From positions 1 through 64,000 of the forward strand of contig NZ_UFQB01000005.1 of NCBI RefSeq assembly GCF_900496965.1: a stretch of 64,000 nucleotides of DNA. The letters are read 5' to 3'. Below the pieces are notes generated by a model. That model made no database searches, was not told where the DNA came from, and saw only the letters and a program-made list of their open reading frames with translations. Made by a program: the position numbers and the translations under genes. This document shows positions 17,303-29,170 of this stretch, piece after piece. Origin of the DNA: Achromobacter agilis. Its GTDB lineage: Bacteria; Pseudomonadota; Gammaproteobacteria; Burkholderiales; Burkholderiaceae_B. Numbering within the stretch: the stretch's first letter is position 1; each line of letters begins with the position of its first letter.

Positions 17303-19002
17303 TGCCCATGACCACCTACTCCCCCATTCCCCCCGCGGGCGACACGTCGTCCGCCATTCTCGCCATCCGCAACCTGTCGGTGGAAGTCGCCGGCGCGGGC
17401 AATCGCGTGGTGCGCAACCTCAGCCTGGACGTGCATGCGGGCGAAACGGTATGCGTCGTCGGAGAATCCGGTTCGGGCAAGTCCGTCACGTCCCTGGCCG
17501 TCATGGGCCTGCTGCCGCCCGGCGTGCTGACCGTCAACGCCGGCTCGATCCGCGTGGAAGGCGAAGACGTGGTCACCGCCACGCAGCGCCGCCTGCGCGA
17601 AATGCGGGCCACCCGCATGGCCATGGTGTTCCAGGAGCCCATGACCGCGCTGAACCCCGTGCACACGGTGGGCAAGCAGGTCGACGAAGTCTTGCGCCTG
17701 CACCGCAAGAAGATGTCGGCCGCGGAGCGCCGCGCCAAGGTGCTGGACATGTTCCGGTCCGTGCACCTGCCCGACGTCGAGCGCATCTTCGATTCGTATC
17801 CCCACCAGTTGTCCGGCGGCCAGCGCCAGCGCATCGTCATCGCGATGGCGCTGATCCTGGAGCCCAAGCTGCTCATTGCCGACGAGCCCACCACCGCATT
17901 GGACGTCACCACTCAGAAGCAGATCCTGGCGCTCATCAAGGAACTCCAGGTCAAGCACCAGACCGCCGTGCTGTTCATCACCCACGACTTCGGCGTCGTG
18001 GCCGAGATCTCCGACCGCATCGTCGTGATGAACCGCGGCGACCTGGTCGAAAGCGGGACCCGCAACGAGATCCTGGCCGAGCCCAAGCAGTCCTACACCC
18101 GCCGCCTGGTGTCGTCGGTGCCCAGCCTGGTCCCGTCGCGCCGGGAAGCGCCCTCCGGCATGCCGGTGCTGCACGTCAAGGGGCTGGGCCGCACCTATGG
18201 CGGCAAGCGCTCGGTGCTGTCGCGCAAGGCGGCGCACAACATCATCGCAGCCGCCGACGTCAACCTGACTCTGCGCAAGGGCGAGATCCTGGGCATCGTG
18301 GGCGAATCCGGGTCGGGCAAGTCCACGGTAGCGCGCTGCATCGTGCGGCTGATCGAACCCACCGCCGGCCACATGATGATGGGCGGCGAAGACCTGAGCA
18401 CCCTGTCCGGCTCAGCGCTGCGCCCCGTGCGCCGGCGGATCCAGATCGTGTTCCAGGATCCCTACCGCTCGCTGAACCCGCGCCGCACCGTCGGCGAATC
18501 CATCATCGAAGGCCTGCTCAACTTCGGCGTGCCGCGGGAAGACGCCTTGAAGCGCGCCGGCGAGACCCTCTCCGTGGTGGGCCTGAGCCCGGACGCGATG
18601 CGTCGCTACCCCCACCAGTTCTCCGGCGGCCAGCGCCAGCGCATCTGCATCGCGCGCGCGCTGGTCATGGATCCGGAGATCCTGGTGGCCGACGAAGCCG
18701 TGTCCGCGCTGGACGTATCGGTGCAGGCGCAGGTGCTGGAATTGCTGGAACAGGTGCGCCAGCGCACCGGCGTGGGGGTGCTGTTCATCACGCACGACCT
18801 GCGCGTGGCCGCCCAGATCTGCGACACCATCATGGTCATGCAGCGCGGCAAGGTCGTCGAGACCGGCTCCGCCGAAACCGTGCTGACCGAACCGCGCCAC
18901 GAGTACACCCGGGCCCTGATCGACGCGGCGCCCGGACGGGACTGGGACTTCCGCAACTTCCGGCCCATCTCGGCCGGCTTGGCGCCGGCCTCCGCGCCGT
19001 GA
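17302..19002 (+). CDS. Dual ATP-binding protein of the peptide-type ABC importer (DppD-DppF fusion)
   Basis: A 566-residue protein with two complete nucleotide-binding domains in tandem. The first has Walker A GESGSGKS at 54-61, LSGGQ at 170-174 and the Walker B acidic pair at 194-195. The second has Walker A at 334-341 followed by its own FSGGQRQR and Walker B. It powers the importer by forming the internal equivalent of the DppD/DppF dimer. Such fusions are common in this transporter class (for example GsiA). It starts by a one-base overlap with the permease stop. Confidence 0.93.
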   Translation: MPMTTYSPIPPAGDTSSAILAIRNLSVEVAGAGNRVVRNLSLDVHAGETVCVVGESGSGKSVTSLAVMGLLPPGVLTVNAGSIRVEGEDVVTATQRRLREMRATRMAMVFQEPMTALNPVHTVGKQVDEVLRLHRKKMSAAERRAKVLDMFRSVHLPDVERIFDSYPHQLSGGQRQRIVIAMALILEPKLLIADEPTTALDVTTQKQILALIKELQVKHQTAVLFITHDFGVVAEISDRIVVMNRGDLVESGTRNEILAEPKQSYTRRLVSSVPSLVPSRREAPSGMPVLHVKGLGRTYGGKRSVLSRKAAHNIIAAADVNLTLRKGEILGIVGESGSGKSTVARCIVRLIEPTAGHMMMGGEDLSTLSGSALRPVRRRIQIVFQDPYRSLNPRRTVGESIIEGLLNFGVPREDALKRAGETLSVVGLSPDAMRRYPHQFSGGQRQRICIARALVMDPEILVADEAVSALDVSVQAQVLELLEQVRQRTGVGVLFITHDLRVAAQICDTIMVMQRGKVVETGSAETVLTEPRHEYTRALIDAAPGRDWDFRNFRPISAGLAPASAP

Positions 19003-19029
19003 CGCAACGATCCGCACACAGGAACCGAA

Positions 19030-21945
19030 ATGTCGCAACCGCATGAACTGTCCGCAGTGGAGCTTCTTCAGGCATACCGCGACAAGACGCTGTCGCCCGT
19101 CGAGGTGACTCGCTCCGTGCTGGAGCACATCGCGCACTGGGAGCCGCAACTGAAGGCCACCTACGCGCTGGATCCCGAAGGCGCGCTGGCGATGGCCCGC
19201 GCCTCCGAGGCCCGCTGGATGAAAGGCGAGCCCCAAACGGCCGGCGGCCATACGCTGGACGGCGTGCCGTCCACCATCAAGGAAAACATCGCCACGCGCG
19301 GCGTGCCCGTGCCGCTGGGCACCGCGGCGACCGACCTGACGCCTGCCGCGGCCGATGCCCCACCCGCCGCCCGCATGCGGGAAGCCGGCGCGGTGCTGCT
19401 TGGCAAGACCACCATGCCCGACTACGGCATGCTGTCGTCGGGCCTGTCCAGCTTCCATGAATTGACGCGCAACCCCTGGGACCTGTCCAAGAATCCGGGC
19501 GGCTCCAGCGCCGGCGCGGGCGCCGCGGCGGCCGCGGGCTACGGCCCCCTGCATATCGGCACCGACATCGGCGGCTCCTTGCGCCTGCCCGCGGCGTGGT
19601 GCGGCATCGCGACGCTCAAGCCCAGCCTCGGCCGCATTCCCATCGACCCGCCGTTCATGGGCCGCTGCGCCGGCCCCATGACCCGCACGGTCACCGACGC
19701 CGCCCTCATGATGGGCGTGCTGTCGCAGCCCGACGCGCGCGACCACATGAGCCTCCCGTTCCAGGATTTCGACTGGCTGAACCTGGAGCGCGAAGTGCGC
19801 GGCCTGCGCATCGGCCTGTTGCTGGACGCGGGCTGCGGCTTGCCGGTGGATCCCGAGATCATCGAGGCAGTGGAAGCCGCGGCCCGCGCCTTCGAGGCCG
19901 CGGGCGCCATCGTGACGCCCGTGCAGCCCTGGATGACCCCGGACATGCTGGACGGCGTGGACCGTTTCTGGCGCACCCGCTCGGCGCTCGACCTGGCCGC
20001 CCTGCCGGAAGCGCGCCGCGCCAGGATCCTGCCCTTCATCCGCGCCTGGGCGGAAAGCGGCGGCGGCCAGTCCGGCGAGGCCGTGTTCCGCAGCTACCAC
20101 GAAACCGTGAACGTGCGCGCCAAGACCGTCGCGGCCTGCGCGCCGTACGACTACGTGCTGTCGCCCGTGGCGCCCGTGGTCGCCTACAACGCGGAATGGC
20201 CCTCGCCCACCAACGAGCTCGCCACCACGATGCACCACATCGGCTTCACGTTGCCCTTTAACATGAGCGAGCAGCCCGCGGCTTCCGTCAATTGCGGCTA
20301 CACCAAGGCGGGCCTGCCCATCGGCCTGCAGATCGCCGGCCCGCGCTTCGACGACCTGGGCGTGCTGCGGCTCGCGCGCGCCTGGGAACGGATGCGCCCC
20401 GCCCAACATCCCTGGCCCCAGCCCCCCCCAGGCAGCCTGATTCTTCCACAGCAACCCACAGGAATTCCCATGCGTTGGCTTTTGGCAATGATCAAGCACG
20501 AAACGAATACGTTTTCGCCCGTGCCGACCCCGCTCGACCGCTTCTTCCGCGGCAATCCCGAAGTCCTGGCCGGCGAACGCGCCATCAAGGCCTACGAGAA
20601 CACCGACAGCGGCCTGGGCGGCTACATCGAGGTGGCGCGCCGCGAAGGCGCCGACATGGTCGTGCCCGTGGCGGCAGAGTCCTGGCCCAGCGGACCGGCC
20701 AGCGCGGAAACGCACGAGCGGCTGTGCAAGCTGATCCTGGACGAGGTCAAGCGCGGCGGCTTCGACGCCATCCTGCTGGATCTGCACGGCGCCATGGTGG
20801 CGCAGGGCGTGGACGACGCCGAAGGCGACCTGCTGCGCCGCCTGCGCGAGATCGACCCCACGACGCCCGTGGCGGTCACGCTGGACATGCACGCCAACAT
20901 CTACGACGACATCGTCAAGAACGCCACGGTCATCAGCGGCTTCCATACCTATCCCCACGTCGACATCCGCGAATCGGGCGTGCGCGCCGCGAACGTGATC
21001 GTCCGCACTTTGAAGGGCGAGATCAAGCCCGTCATGGCCTGGGCCAACAAGCCCATGCTGCCTCACATCATGTGCCAGGGCACCCATGCCGCGCCCAACA
21101 AGCCCCTGCAGGAACGCTGCAAGGAACTGGAGGCCGGCGGTGTGCTGGCCGCCTCGGTCTTCGTAGGGTTTCCCCACGCCGACATCCGCGAAGCGGGCCT
21201 GAGCGCCGTGGTCTGTACGAACGGCAAGCTGGAAGAAGCGCAACAGTACCGAGACGAACTGCTGGACCGCGCCTGGGCCGGCCGCGCCGACTGGGTGTTT
21301 CACCCGCAACCGCTCGCGCCGACCATCGCGCGCGCCAAAACCATCGAGCAAGGCCCCGTGGTGCTGCTGGATCACTACGACAACACCGGCTCGGGCGGCA
21401 CGATGGACACCACCGCCGTCCTGGCCGAGGTGCTGAGCCAGGAACTGGAAAATGTCGTCTTCTACGCCATCTGCGACCCGCAGGCCGCGCAGGAAGCGGC
21501 CGCGGCCGGCGTGGGCCGGACCATCACCCTCAAGCTGGGCGGCAAAGTGGCCATGCCCGCCATTCAAGCGCCCAATGAGCCGCTGGAAGTCACCGGCCGC
21601 GTCAAACTGGTGTTTGACGGCGTCTACCTGAACCGCGGCCCGATGTACCGCGGGGTGCGCAACGATACCGGCCTGACCGTCGTGATCGACACGGGCCGCG
21701 TCGAGATCGTGGTGGTGTCGCGCCACCAAGAGCCCTTCGACGTGAACTGCCTGCTGTCGGCCGGTATCGACCCGCTGCAAAAACGCTATGTGGTGCTGAA
21801 GAGCCGCGTGCATTGGCGCGCGGGCTTCTCCGACATGGCCACGGAAGTCATTGAATGCACCGGCGTGGGAGTCACCACCTCCGACTACGGCCAGTTGGAG
21901 TTCAAGAACGTGCGCCGCCCGATTTACCCGCTGGATCCGCTGTAA
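19030..21945 (+). CDS. Amidase read through in frame into M81 peptidase (971-codon composite frame)
   Basis: Residues 1 to about 465 form an amidase-signature hydrolase. Lys84 (STIKEN), cis-Ser159 (NPGGSS) and nucleophile Ser183 (TDIGGS) make the Ser-Ser-Lys triad with the usual 24-residue spacing. After a Pro/Gln-rich junction the frame continues into a full M81 protein. The junction contains a C8 tract (20422-20429). With one C fewer, the amidase would stop at TGA 20438-20440, and the M81 gene would begin at its own ATG 20470, which has AGGA upstream. So two separate genes joined by an indel (real, phase-variable or sequencing error) are as likely as a true fusion. The amidase would hydrolyse an amide released from the imported substrate. 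Confidence 0.8.
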   Translation: MSQPHELSAVELLQAYRDKTLSPVEVTRSVLEHIAHWEPQLKATYALDPEGALAMARASEARWMKGEPQTAGGHTLDGVPSTIKENIATRGVPVPLGTAATDLTPAAADAPPAARMREAGAVLLGKTTMPDYGMLSSGLSSFHELTRNPWDLSKNPGGSSAGAGAAAAAGYGPLHIGTDIGGSLRLPAAWCGIATLKPSLGRIPIDPPFMGRCAGPMTRTVTDAALMMGVLSQPDARDHMSLPFQDFDWLNLEREVRGLRIGLLLDAGCGLPVDPEIIEAVEAAARAFEAAGAIVTPVQPWMTPDMLDGVDRFWRTRSALDLAALPEARRARILPFIRAWAESGGGQSGEAVFRSYHETVNVRAKTVAACAPYDYVLSPVAPVVAYNAEWPSPTNELATTMHHIGFTLPFNMSEQPAASVNCGYTKAGLPIGLQIAGPRFDDLGVLRLARAWERMRPAQHPWPQPPPGSLILPQQPTGIPMRWLLAMIKHETNTFSPVPTPLDRFFRGNPEVLAGERAIKAYENTDSGLGGYIEVARREGADMVVPVAAESWPSGPASAETHERLCKLILDEVKRGGFDAILLDLHGAMVAQGVDDAEGDLLRRLREIDPTTPVAVTLDMHANIYDDIVKNATVISGFHTYPHVDIRESGVRAANVIVRTLKGEIKPVMAWANKPMLPHIMCQGTHAAPNKPLQERCKELEAGGVLAASVFVGFPHADIREAGLSAVVCTNGKLEEAQQYRDELLDRAWAGRADWVFHPQPLAPTIARAKTIEQGPVVLLDHYDNTGSGGTMDTTAVLAEVLSQELENVVFYAICDPQAAQEAAAAGVGRTITLKLGGKVAMPAIQAPNEPLEVTGRVKLVFDGVYLNRGPMYRGVRNDTGLTVVIDTGRVEIVVVSRHQEPFDVNCLLSAGIDPLQKRYVVLKSRVHWRAGFSDMATEVIECTGVGVTTSDYGQLEFKNVRRPIYPLDPL
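20470..21945 (+). CDS. M81 family metallopeptidase (MlrC-like), copy 2
   Basis: A 491-residue protein if started at ATG 20470, preceded by ACAGGAATTCCC. HETNTF at 10-15, LDLHGAMVAQG, TLDMHANI and GFHTYPHVDI are conserved with copy 1 in the same operon, and HYDNTGSGGTMDTT replaces the corresponding loop of copy 1. The Asp/His pairs are the likely zinc site. Copies 1 and 2 are clearly diverged, so they probably act on different bonds or intermediates rather than being a recent duplication. As the sequence stands, this frame is continuous with the amidase upstream. Confidence 0.85.
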   Translation: MRWLLAMIKHETNTFSPVPTPLDRFFRGNPEVLAGERAIKAYENTDSGLGGYIEVARREGADMVVPVAAESWPSGPASAETHERLCKLILDEVKRGGFDAILLDLHGAMVAQGVDDAEGDLLRRLREIDPTTPVAVTLDMHANIYDDIVKNATVISGFHTYPHVDIRESGVRAANVIVRTLKGEIKPVMAWANKPMLPHIMCQGTHAAPNKPLQERCKELEAGGVLAASVFVGFPHADIREAGLSAVVCTNGKLEEAQQYRDELLDRAWAGRADWVFHPQPLAPTIARAKTIEQGPVVLLDHYDNTGSGGTMDTTAVLAEVLSQELENVVFYAICDPQAAQEAAAAGVGRTITLKLGGKVAMPAIQAPNEPLEVTGRVKLVFDGVYLNRGPMYRGVRNDTGLTVVIDTGRVEIVVVSRHQEPFDVNCLLSAGIDPLQKRYVVLKSRVHWRAGFSDMATEVIECTGVGVTTSDYGQLEFKNVRRPIYPLDPL

Positions 21946-21966
21946 CTTCCCCGTCTTTCCGCAGAA

Positions 21967-21992
21967 AAAGCCGGCGCCAACGCGCCGGCTTT
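21967..21992 (+). terminator. Intrinsic terminator of the peptide/amide operon
   Basis: A 10-bp stem (21967-21976 with 21983-21992) with a 6-base loop, ending in TTT and followed by CATTTT. It lies 21 bases after the M81 stop. The U tract is imperfect but the stem is strong. Confidence 0.75.
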
Positions 21993-22175
21993 CATTTTGA
22001 AATCTTCTGTAACCGTGAGCACGGTCAGGTGACCTACTGCCTCGGTATACTCGCCGCGGGCCTTACAGGCCGATGAATACGTGTATTCCGATGAAGGGCT
22101 CCTCAAGGGCGCCCCGCGGCTGAAGCCGCCGCGGCTATCGGATATGACTCGATAATCAACGACACAAGCAGAACG

Positions 22176-24128
22176 ATGAAAAAGAGCGTAGCGATCACCC
22201 TCGGCGTGGTCATAGTGGGAGCAGGAAGCTGGGTAGGCGCCACGTGGTACACCGGCAAGCGCATCGAAGAAAGCTCGCAGCGCCATTTGGCCGAGGCCAA
22301 TGAAAAACTGGCCAAGATCACGCCGCTGTTCGGCCTGCGCATCGATCAACTGAAGTACGAACGCGGCCTGTTCTCGACGCAGGCGCGCTACGGCCTGTCC
22401 TTCGTCAAGAGCGACAACACTCCCGACGGCATGCCCGCCGGCATGGTCGAGTTCGACGCCACCATCGAACATGGCCCCTTCCCCAAGAGCGCCCTGGCGC
22501 GCGGCGCGATCGCGCCCAAGCTGGCTTTCGTCCACTCCGAGATCGCCAAGACCGACAACATCAAGGAACTGTTCGAACTGACCAAGGACGTCTCGCCGCT
22601 GACCGGCGACGCCATGATCAACTTCGGCGGCGTCACGACCTCGACCGCCCGGATCGCCCCGGTGAAGATCGCGCATGCCGGCAATGCGGTCGACTTCAGC
22701 GGCATGACGGTCAATGGCTCGTTCGACCGCAGCCTGCAGGCCGTCACGGCGCATGCCCTGATGGAAACCCTGTCGGTGGACGGCGAGAAAGCGGACGACC
22801 CCATCAAGATGACGATGTCGGGCCTGACGATGGACGTGAACAGCCGCATGGGCAAGTTCGGCCTGTCCATCGGCGACTCGAACATCAAGGTCAAGCGCAT
22901 CGACGTCGTCAAGCCCGACGAGGACATCAAGCTCTCGCTGGACAACCTGGGCTATGGCGTCAAGCTGGCTGAAGACGACAAGACCATCAACGCCGAGGCC
23001 ACCTACCAGACCGGCGACATCGTCCTGAACGATGTAGCGCTGGGCAATGGCCAGGCCGTCATCAAGCTGGCCAAGCTGGACGGCAGCGCCGTCAAGCAAC
23101 TGTCGGACACCTATAACCAGATCGTGCGCCAGTACATGATGGGCGCCAGCGACGAAGGCCTGAAGGACGAACAGTTCGACGTGCTGCTGGATAACGCCGG
23201 CAAGCTGCTCAACGGCAACCCGTCGTTCAGCATCGATCCGATCAGCTGGAAAACCGCCAAGGGCGAAAGCAAGCTGACGTTCGCGCTGGACCTGGCCAAT
23301 CCGCCCAACGTGAAGGACCTGACGCCGCAGGAAATCGTGGTCAAGGCCATCAAGCAGATCGACGCCACGCTGATCATCTCCAAGCCCATGGTCCGCGACC
23401 TGATGGTGCAGTACGCCATCAAGAAGGAAGGCCTGGACGCCACGGCAGCGGGCGCCGAAGCCGACGAGCAGATGCGCTCGGTATCGGGCATGGCCGAAAT
23501 GTTCAACGTCGGCAAGAACGACGGCGACAACATCGTCGGCAAGTTCCACTTCGCCGACGGCATGGGCGACCTGAACGGCACGAAGATCCCGGCTGACGAA
23601 CTGTTCGCGGGCCTGTTGGGCGCGGCGGGCATGGATGACGAAGGCGAGCCGGAAGACATGGACATGGACATGGATCCGGAAGAGCCCGCCGCGGCGGCCG
23701 CTCCCGCCGACCTGATGCAGGACTTCGACCTCGACACCGTCAACGCCATGCTGACCGACATGTCGTACTCCCCCCGCAAGGAAGACGGCGACGAGGGCCC
23801 CGTGCTGATCCTGGCCCCCGCCAATACGGGCGCCACCGAACTGCGCGTCGAACTCCTGTGCAACGACTTCACGGAAAAGTGCCATGACCTCGTGGTGACC
23901 GCGACCTACAGCAGCAAGAAGCCGGTTTCGCTCAAGGCCATCAACGCCTGGAACCAGGAGTACCGCTGGACGCGCGCCTACCTGGACGACAAGAACCAGG
24001 CCGTGCTGCAGATGGACGTGAACTCGGAAGGCGGAATCGGCAAGGAAAACCTGCAGATCCTGTTGAACACGTTCTTCAGCATCGCGGAAGACTTCAACGT
24101 CACCGCCAAGGCCGCGCCGGCGAAGTAA
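22176..24128 (+). CDS. YdgA family protein (DUF945)
   Basis: A 650-residue protein with an N-terminal signal anchor (KSVAITLGVVIVGAGSWVGATWYTG), followed by a large presumably periplasmic domain. The pattern GKRIEE...ITPLFGLRIDQLKYERGLFSTQARY is characteristic of YdgA/DUF945. A low-complexity acidic Met/Asp stretch (MDMDMDPEEPAAAAA) lies near residue 490. The last ~120 residues after it look like a separate type III chaperone-like or YbjN-like domain (segments ELLCNDFTEKCHDLVVTATY and INAWNQEYRWTRAYLD), so this is probably a two-domain form. Function of the family is unknown; its own promoter and a strong terminator make it monocistronic. Confidence 0.8.
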   Translation: MKKSVAITLGVVIVGAGSWVGATWYTGKRIEESSQRHLAEANEKLAKITPLFGLRIDQLKYERGLFSTQARYGLSFVKSDNTPDGMPAGMVEFDATIEHGPFPKSALARGAIAPKLAFVHSEIAKTDNIKELFELTKDVSPLTGDAMINFGGVTTSTARIAPVKIAHAGNAVDFSGMTVNGSFDRSLQAVTAHALMETLSVDGEKADDPIKMTMSGLTMDVNSRMGKFGLSIGDSNIKVKRIDVVKPDEDIKLSLDNLGYGVKLAEDDKTINAEATYQTGDIVLNDVALGNGQAVIKLAKLDGSAVKQLSDTYNQIVRQYMMGASDEGLKDEQFDVLLDNAGKLLNGNPSFSIDPISWKTAKGESKLTFALDLANPPNVKDLTPQEIVVKAIKQIDATLIISKPMVRDLMVQYAIKKEGLDATAAGAEADEQMRSVSGMAEMFNVGKNDGDNIVGKFHFADGMGDLNGTKIPADELFAGLLGAAGMDDEGEPEDMDMDMDPEEPAAAAAPADLMQDFDLDTVNAMLTDMSYSPRKEDGDEGPVLILAPANTGATELRVELLCNDFTEKCHDLVVTATYSSKKPVSLKAINAWNQEYRWTRAYLDDKNQAVLQMDVNSEGGIGKENLQILLNTFFSIAEDFNVTAKAAPAK

Positions 24129-24148
24129 GCACCAAGCCGACGCAGGAT

Positions 24149-24186
24149 AAAAAAATCCCCCGTCTTCCTGACGGGGGATTTTTTTT
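24149..24186. terminator. Bidirectional terminator between ydgA-like gene and gcvP
   Basis: A 15-bp stem, AAAAAATCCCCCGTC with its complement, around a 5-base loop, with A7 on the left and T8 on the right. It can therefore stop both convergent genes. Confidence 0.95.
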
Positions 24187-24224
24187 GCCCAGGCCCGGCT
24201 CGCGCCGGGCCTTGCCGCCCGCGC

Positions 24225-27098
<2,874 letters not shown>

Positions 27099-27201
27099 GG
27101 GGAGATCTCGGGGTAGCGGATGCCGTCGGAAGACGGACGGTATTGCATCTTGCGGGGCGGGCGCCAGGCCGTTGCGGCCACGCCCGCCCCGGCGGACCGG
27201 C

Positions 27202-27579
27202 TCAGCCGTTGGCGACGGCTTCGTAGCCGGCGGCGTCCAGCAGCTTGTCGGCGTCGGCGGCGTTGACCGGCTTGATCTTGAAGATCCAGGCGGTGAAGGC
27301 CGATTCGTTGATCAGGTTGGGGTTGTTTTCCAGTTCTTCGTTGAACGCGACGATCTCGCCGGCCACCGGCGCATAGATGTCGGAGGCGGCCTTGACCGAC
27401 TCGACCACGCCAGCGGTCTCGCCGGCGTTCAGCTTGGCGCCGACCTTCACGTCGCCGACGAAAACCAGGTCGCCCAACTGGTCCTGGGCGGTATCGGTGA
27501 TGCCGACGACGAACACGTCGCCTTCGGCTTTGACCCATTCATGGGACTCGGTGTACTTGCGATCGGTGGGCAGACTCAT
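27202..27579 (-). CDS. gcvH: Glycine cleavage system H protein
   Basis: A 125-residue lipoyl carrier. The lipoylation Lys lies in [13 protein letters not shown], and the N-terminus has the usual TESHEWVK. It shuttles the aminomethyl intermediate from GcvP to GcvT and the reducing equivalents to the L protein, which is not encoded here. Short spacers on both sides fit one operon. Confidence 0.97.
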   Translation of the reverse strand: MSLPTDRKYTESHEWVKAEGDVFVVGITDTAQDQLGDLVFVGDVKVGAKLNAGETAGVVESVKAASDIYAPVAGEIVAFNEELENNPNLINESAFTAWIFKIKPVNAADADKLLDAAGYEAVANG

Positions 27580-27680
27580 GGGAACTCCTGAGGGAATGCG
27601 GGTAGATGAATGGTGTTGCGCGCCTCGCGCGGGCGGACCTGTCGCCCCATAGGGGCGGCCGCCCGCGCGAAGCTTCGAGT

Positions 27681-28781
27681 TTACGAGTGTTCGACCGCTT
27701 TGCCGTTACGGACGAACGGCAATTTGCATGCCAGGGCGGGCACCCATTTGCCGCGGATATCGACTTCGACCGTATCGCCGGGACGCACGCCTTGCGGCAG
27801 GCGGGCGAAGCCGATCGACACGCCGAGCGTGGGGGACATGGTGCCGCTGGTGAGTTCGCCCACGCCTTCCTTGGTGCGCACGGCCATGTGCGCGCGCATC
27901 ACGCCACGCTCTTGCAGCTTCAGGCCGATGAAGGCCGCCGGCGTGGCGAATTGCTCCAGCGCCTCGCGGCCGATGAAGCGGCGCTCGGCGTCCTTCAGGG
28001 ACACCGTCCAGGTCAGGCCGGCCTGGCCGGGCTGGATCAGCTCGTCCATGTCCTGGCCGTACAGATTCATGCCGGCTTCCAGGCGCAGCGTATCGCGCGC
28101 GCCCAGGCCGCAGGGACGCACGCCCTGGGCGACCAGATCGCGCCACAGCTGCACGACCTCGGTGGCGGGCAGCACGATTTCGAAGCCGTCTTCGCCGGTG
28201 TAGCCGGTGCGGGCCACGAGCGTGTCGTCGCCGACCACCGCCGCCACGAAGGGGGTCAGGGGTTCAGTGGCGGCCTGCCATGCCGGGCGCGCGGCCCAGA
28301 CCTTGGCGCGGGCGTTGGGGCCCTGCACGGCCACCATGGCCAGGTCGCGGCGCGGCGTGATGGCGACGTCGAAACCGCCGGCCTGCTTCACGCGCAGCAT
28401 CCAGGCGATGTCCTTGTCGGCCGTGCCGGCGTTGACGACCATGCGCCATTCGTCGGACGCGAAGAAATAGATGATCAGGTCGTCGATCACGCCGCCCTGC
28501 GGATTCAGCATGCAGCTGTACAGCGCCTTGCCAGGCACGGTCAGCTTGGCCACGTCGTTGGCGACCAGGCGCTGCAGGAAGGCGAAGGCGTCCGGACCCG
28601 CCACGTCGACGTTCAGCATGTGCGAGACGTCGAACATGCCCGCGTCCTGGCGCACGGCGTGATGCTCTTCCAGTTGCGAACCGTAGGCCAGGGGCATGTC
28701 CCAGCCGCCGAAGTCGACCATTCGGGCGCCAGAGGCGATGTGTTCTTCGGCCAGCGGGGTGCGTTTGAGGGGTGCGGACAT
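27681..28781 (-). CDS. gcvT: Aminomethyltransferase, T protein of glycine cleavage
   Basis: A 366-residue folate enzyme that releases ammonia from the GcvH-bound aminomethyl group and makes 5,10-methylene-tetrahydrofolate, the cofactor used by thyA in the same window. Conserved segments: [18 protein letters not shown], the Asp-containing [12 protein letters not shown], and [13 protein letters not shown]. The ATG at 28781 has GGAG nine bases upstream. It is the first gene of the operon and lies about 95 bases after the riboswitch. Confidence 0.96.
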   Translation of the reverse strand: MSAPLKRTPLAEEHIASGARMVDFGGWDMPLAYGSQLEEHHAVRQDAGMFDVSHMLNVDVAGPDAFAFLQRLVANDVAKLTVPGKALYSCMLNPQGGVIDDLIIYFFASDEWRMVVNAGTADKDIAWMLRVKQAGGFDVAITPRRDLAMVAVQGPNARAKVWAARPAWQAATEPLTPFVAAVVGDDTLVARTGYTGEDGFEIVLPATEVVQLWRDLVAQGVRPCGLGARDTLRLEAGMNLYGQDMDELIQPGQAGLTWTVSLKDAERRFIGREALEQFATPAAFIGLKLQERGVMRAHMAVRTKEGVGELTSGTMSPTLGVSIGFARLPQGVRPGDTVEVDIRGKWVPALACKLPFVRNGKAVEHS

Positions 28782-28875
28782 GCGCGGGAACTCCGGGACG
28801 GCATTGTTGCCAGGGTTACGGAATGCCGGTGGTGCGTAGCGGGCTGCGCCTGCACAACGGCTGAATCTTCCGCCC

Positions 28876-29120
28876 CTCTGTCCTTTTGCCTGAGAGTTGC
28901 CCCGCTGCGCGGGTTTGCACCTTCGGCGCCTGGGCTGCTCGCTATGTCCCTATTTCAGGGGCGGCGCCAGGTCTCTCCAGAGTGCTGTTTTGCCACGTCC
29001 GCGCGGTAAAAAAAACCGGGACAGGGCAAGCATGGGCGGTATGGGTTACCTGAGCGATTCCGGGCGAATTGCGCCTTCGGCGGCGGCCGGGCATACAGGC
29101 CGCTCTCTCCCGCAACATGC
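28876..29120 (-). promoter_or_regulatory. Tandem glycine riboswitch of the gcv operon
   Basis: On the minus strand two aptamers precede gcvT. Aptamer 1 (about 29120-29030) has closing GCATG/CATGC ends, GGGAGAG, the core CGCCGAAGG and a TCAGGTAACCCATACCGC 3' side. Aptamer 2 (about 28983-28876) has CTCTGGAGAG, GGCGCCGAAGG and the highly conserved CTCTCAGGCAAAAGGACAGAG pattern. Glycine binding normally switches the gcv genes on in this class. The linker between aptamers is about 46 bases and carries a U8 run, longer than usual. No classic terminator is seen between aptamer 2 and gcvT, so control may act at the ribosome site. Confidence 0.92.
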
Positions 29121-29170
29121 GTGACAGCGGCGAAAGCATACAACGAAAGCCGCCGCCAGGGAATGCCCGG

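Noticed and set aside
18412-21813. Over 1100-codon minus-strand frame opposite the ABC ATPase, amidase and M81 genes
   Set aside because: It is antisense to well-supported enzymes, with the His/Gly/Arg-rich composition of a shadow.
22020-22055. Promoter of the YdgA-like gene (TATACT at 22046-22051)
   Set aside because: The -10 is fair but no -35 with 16-18 bp spacing is recognisable.
28876-28983. Single-aptamer glycine riboswitch
   Set aside because: A second core (GGGAGAG with CGCCGAAGG) lies just upstream at 29030-29120, so the tandem form is preferred.
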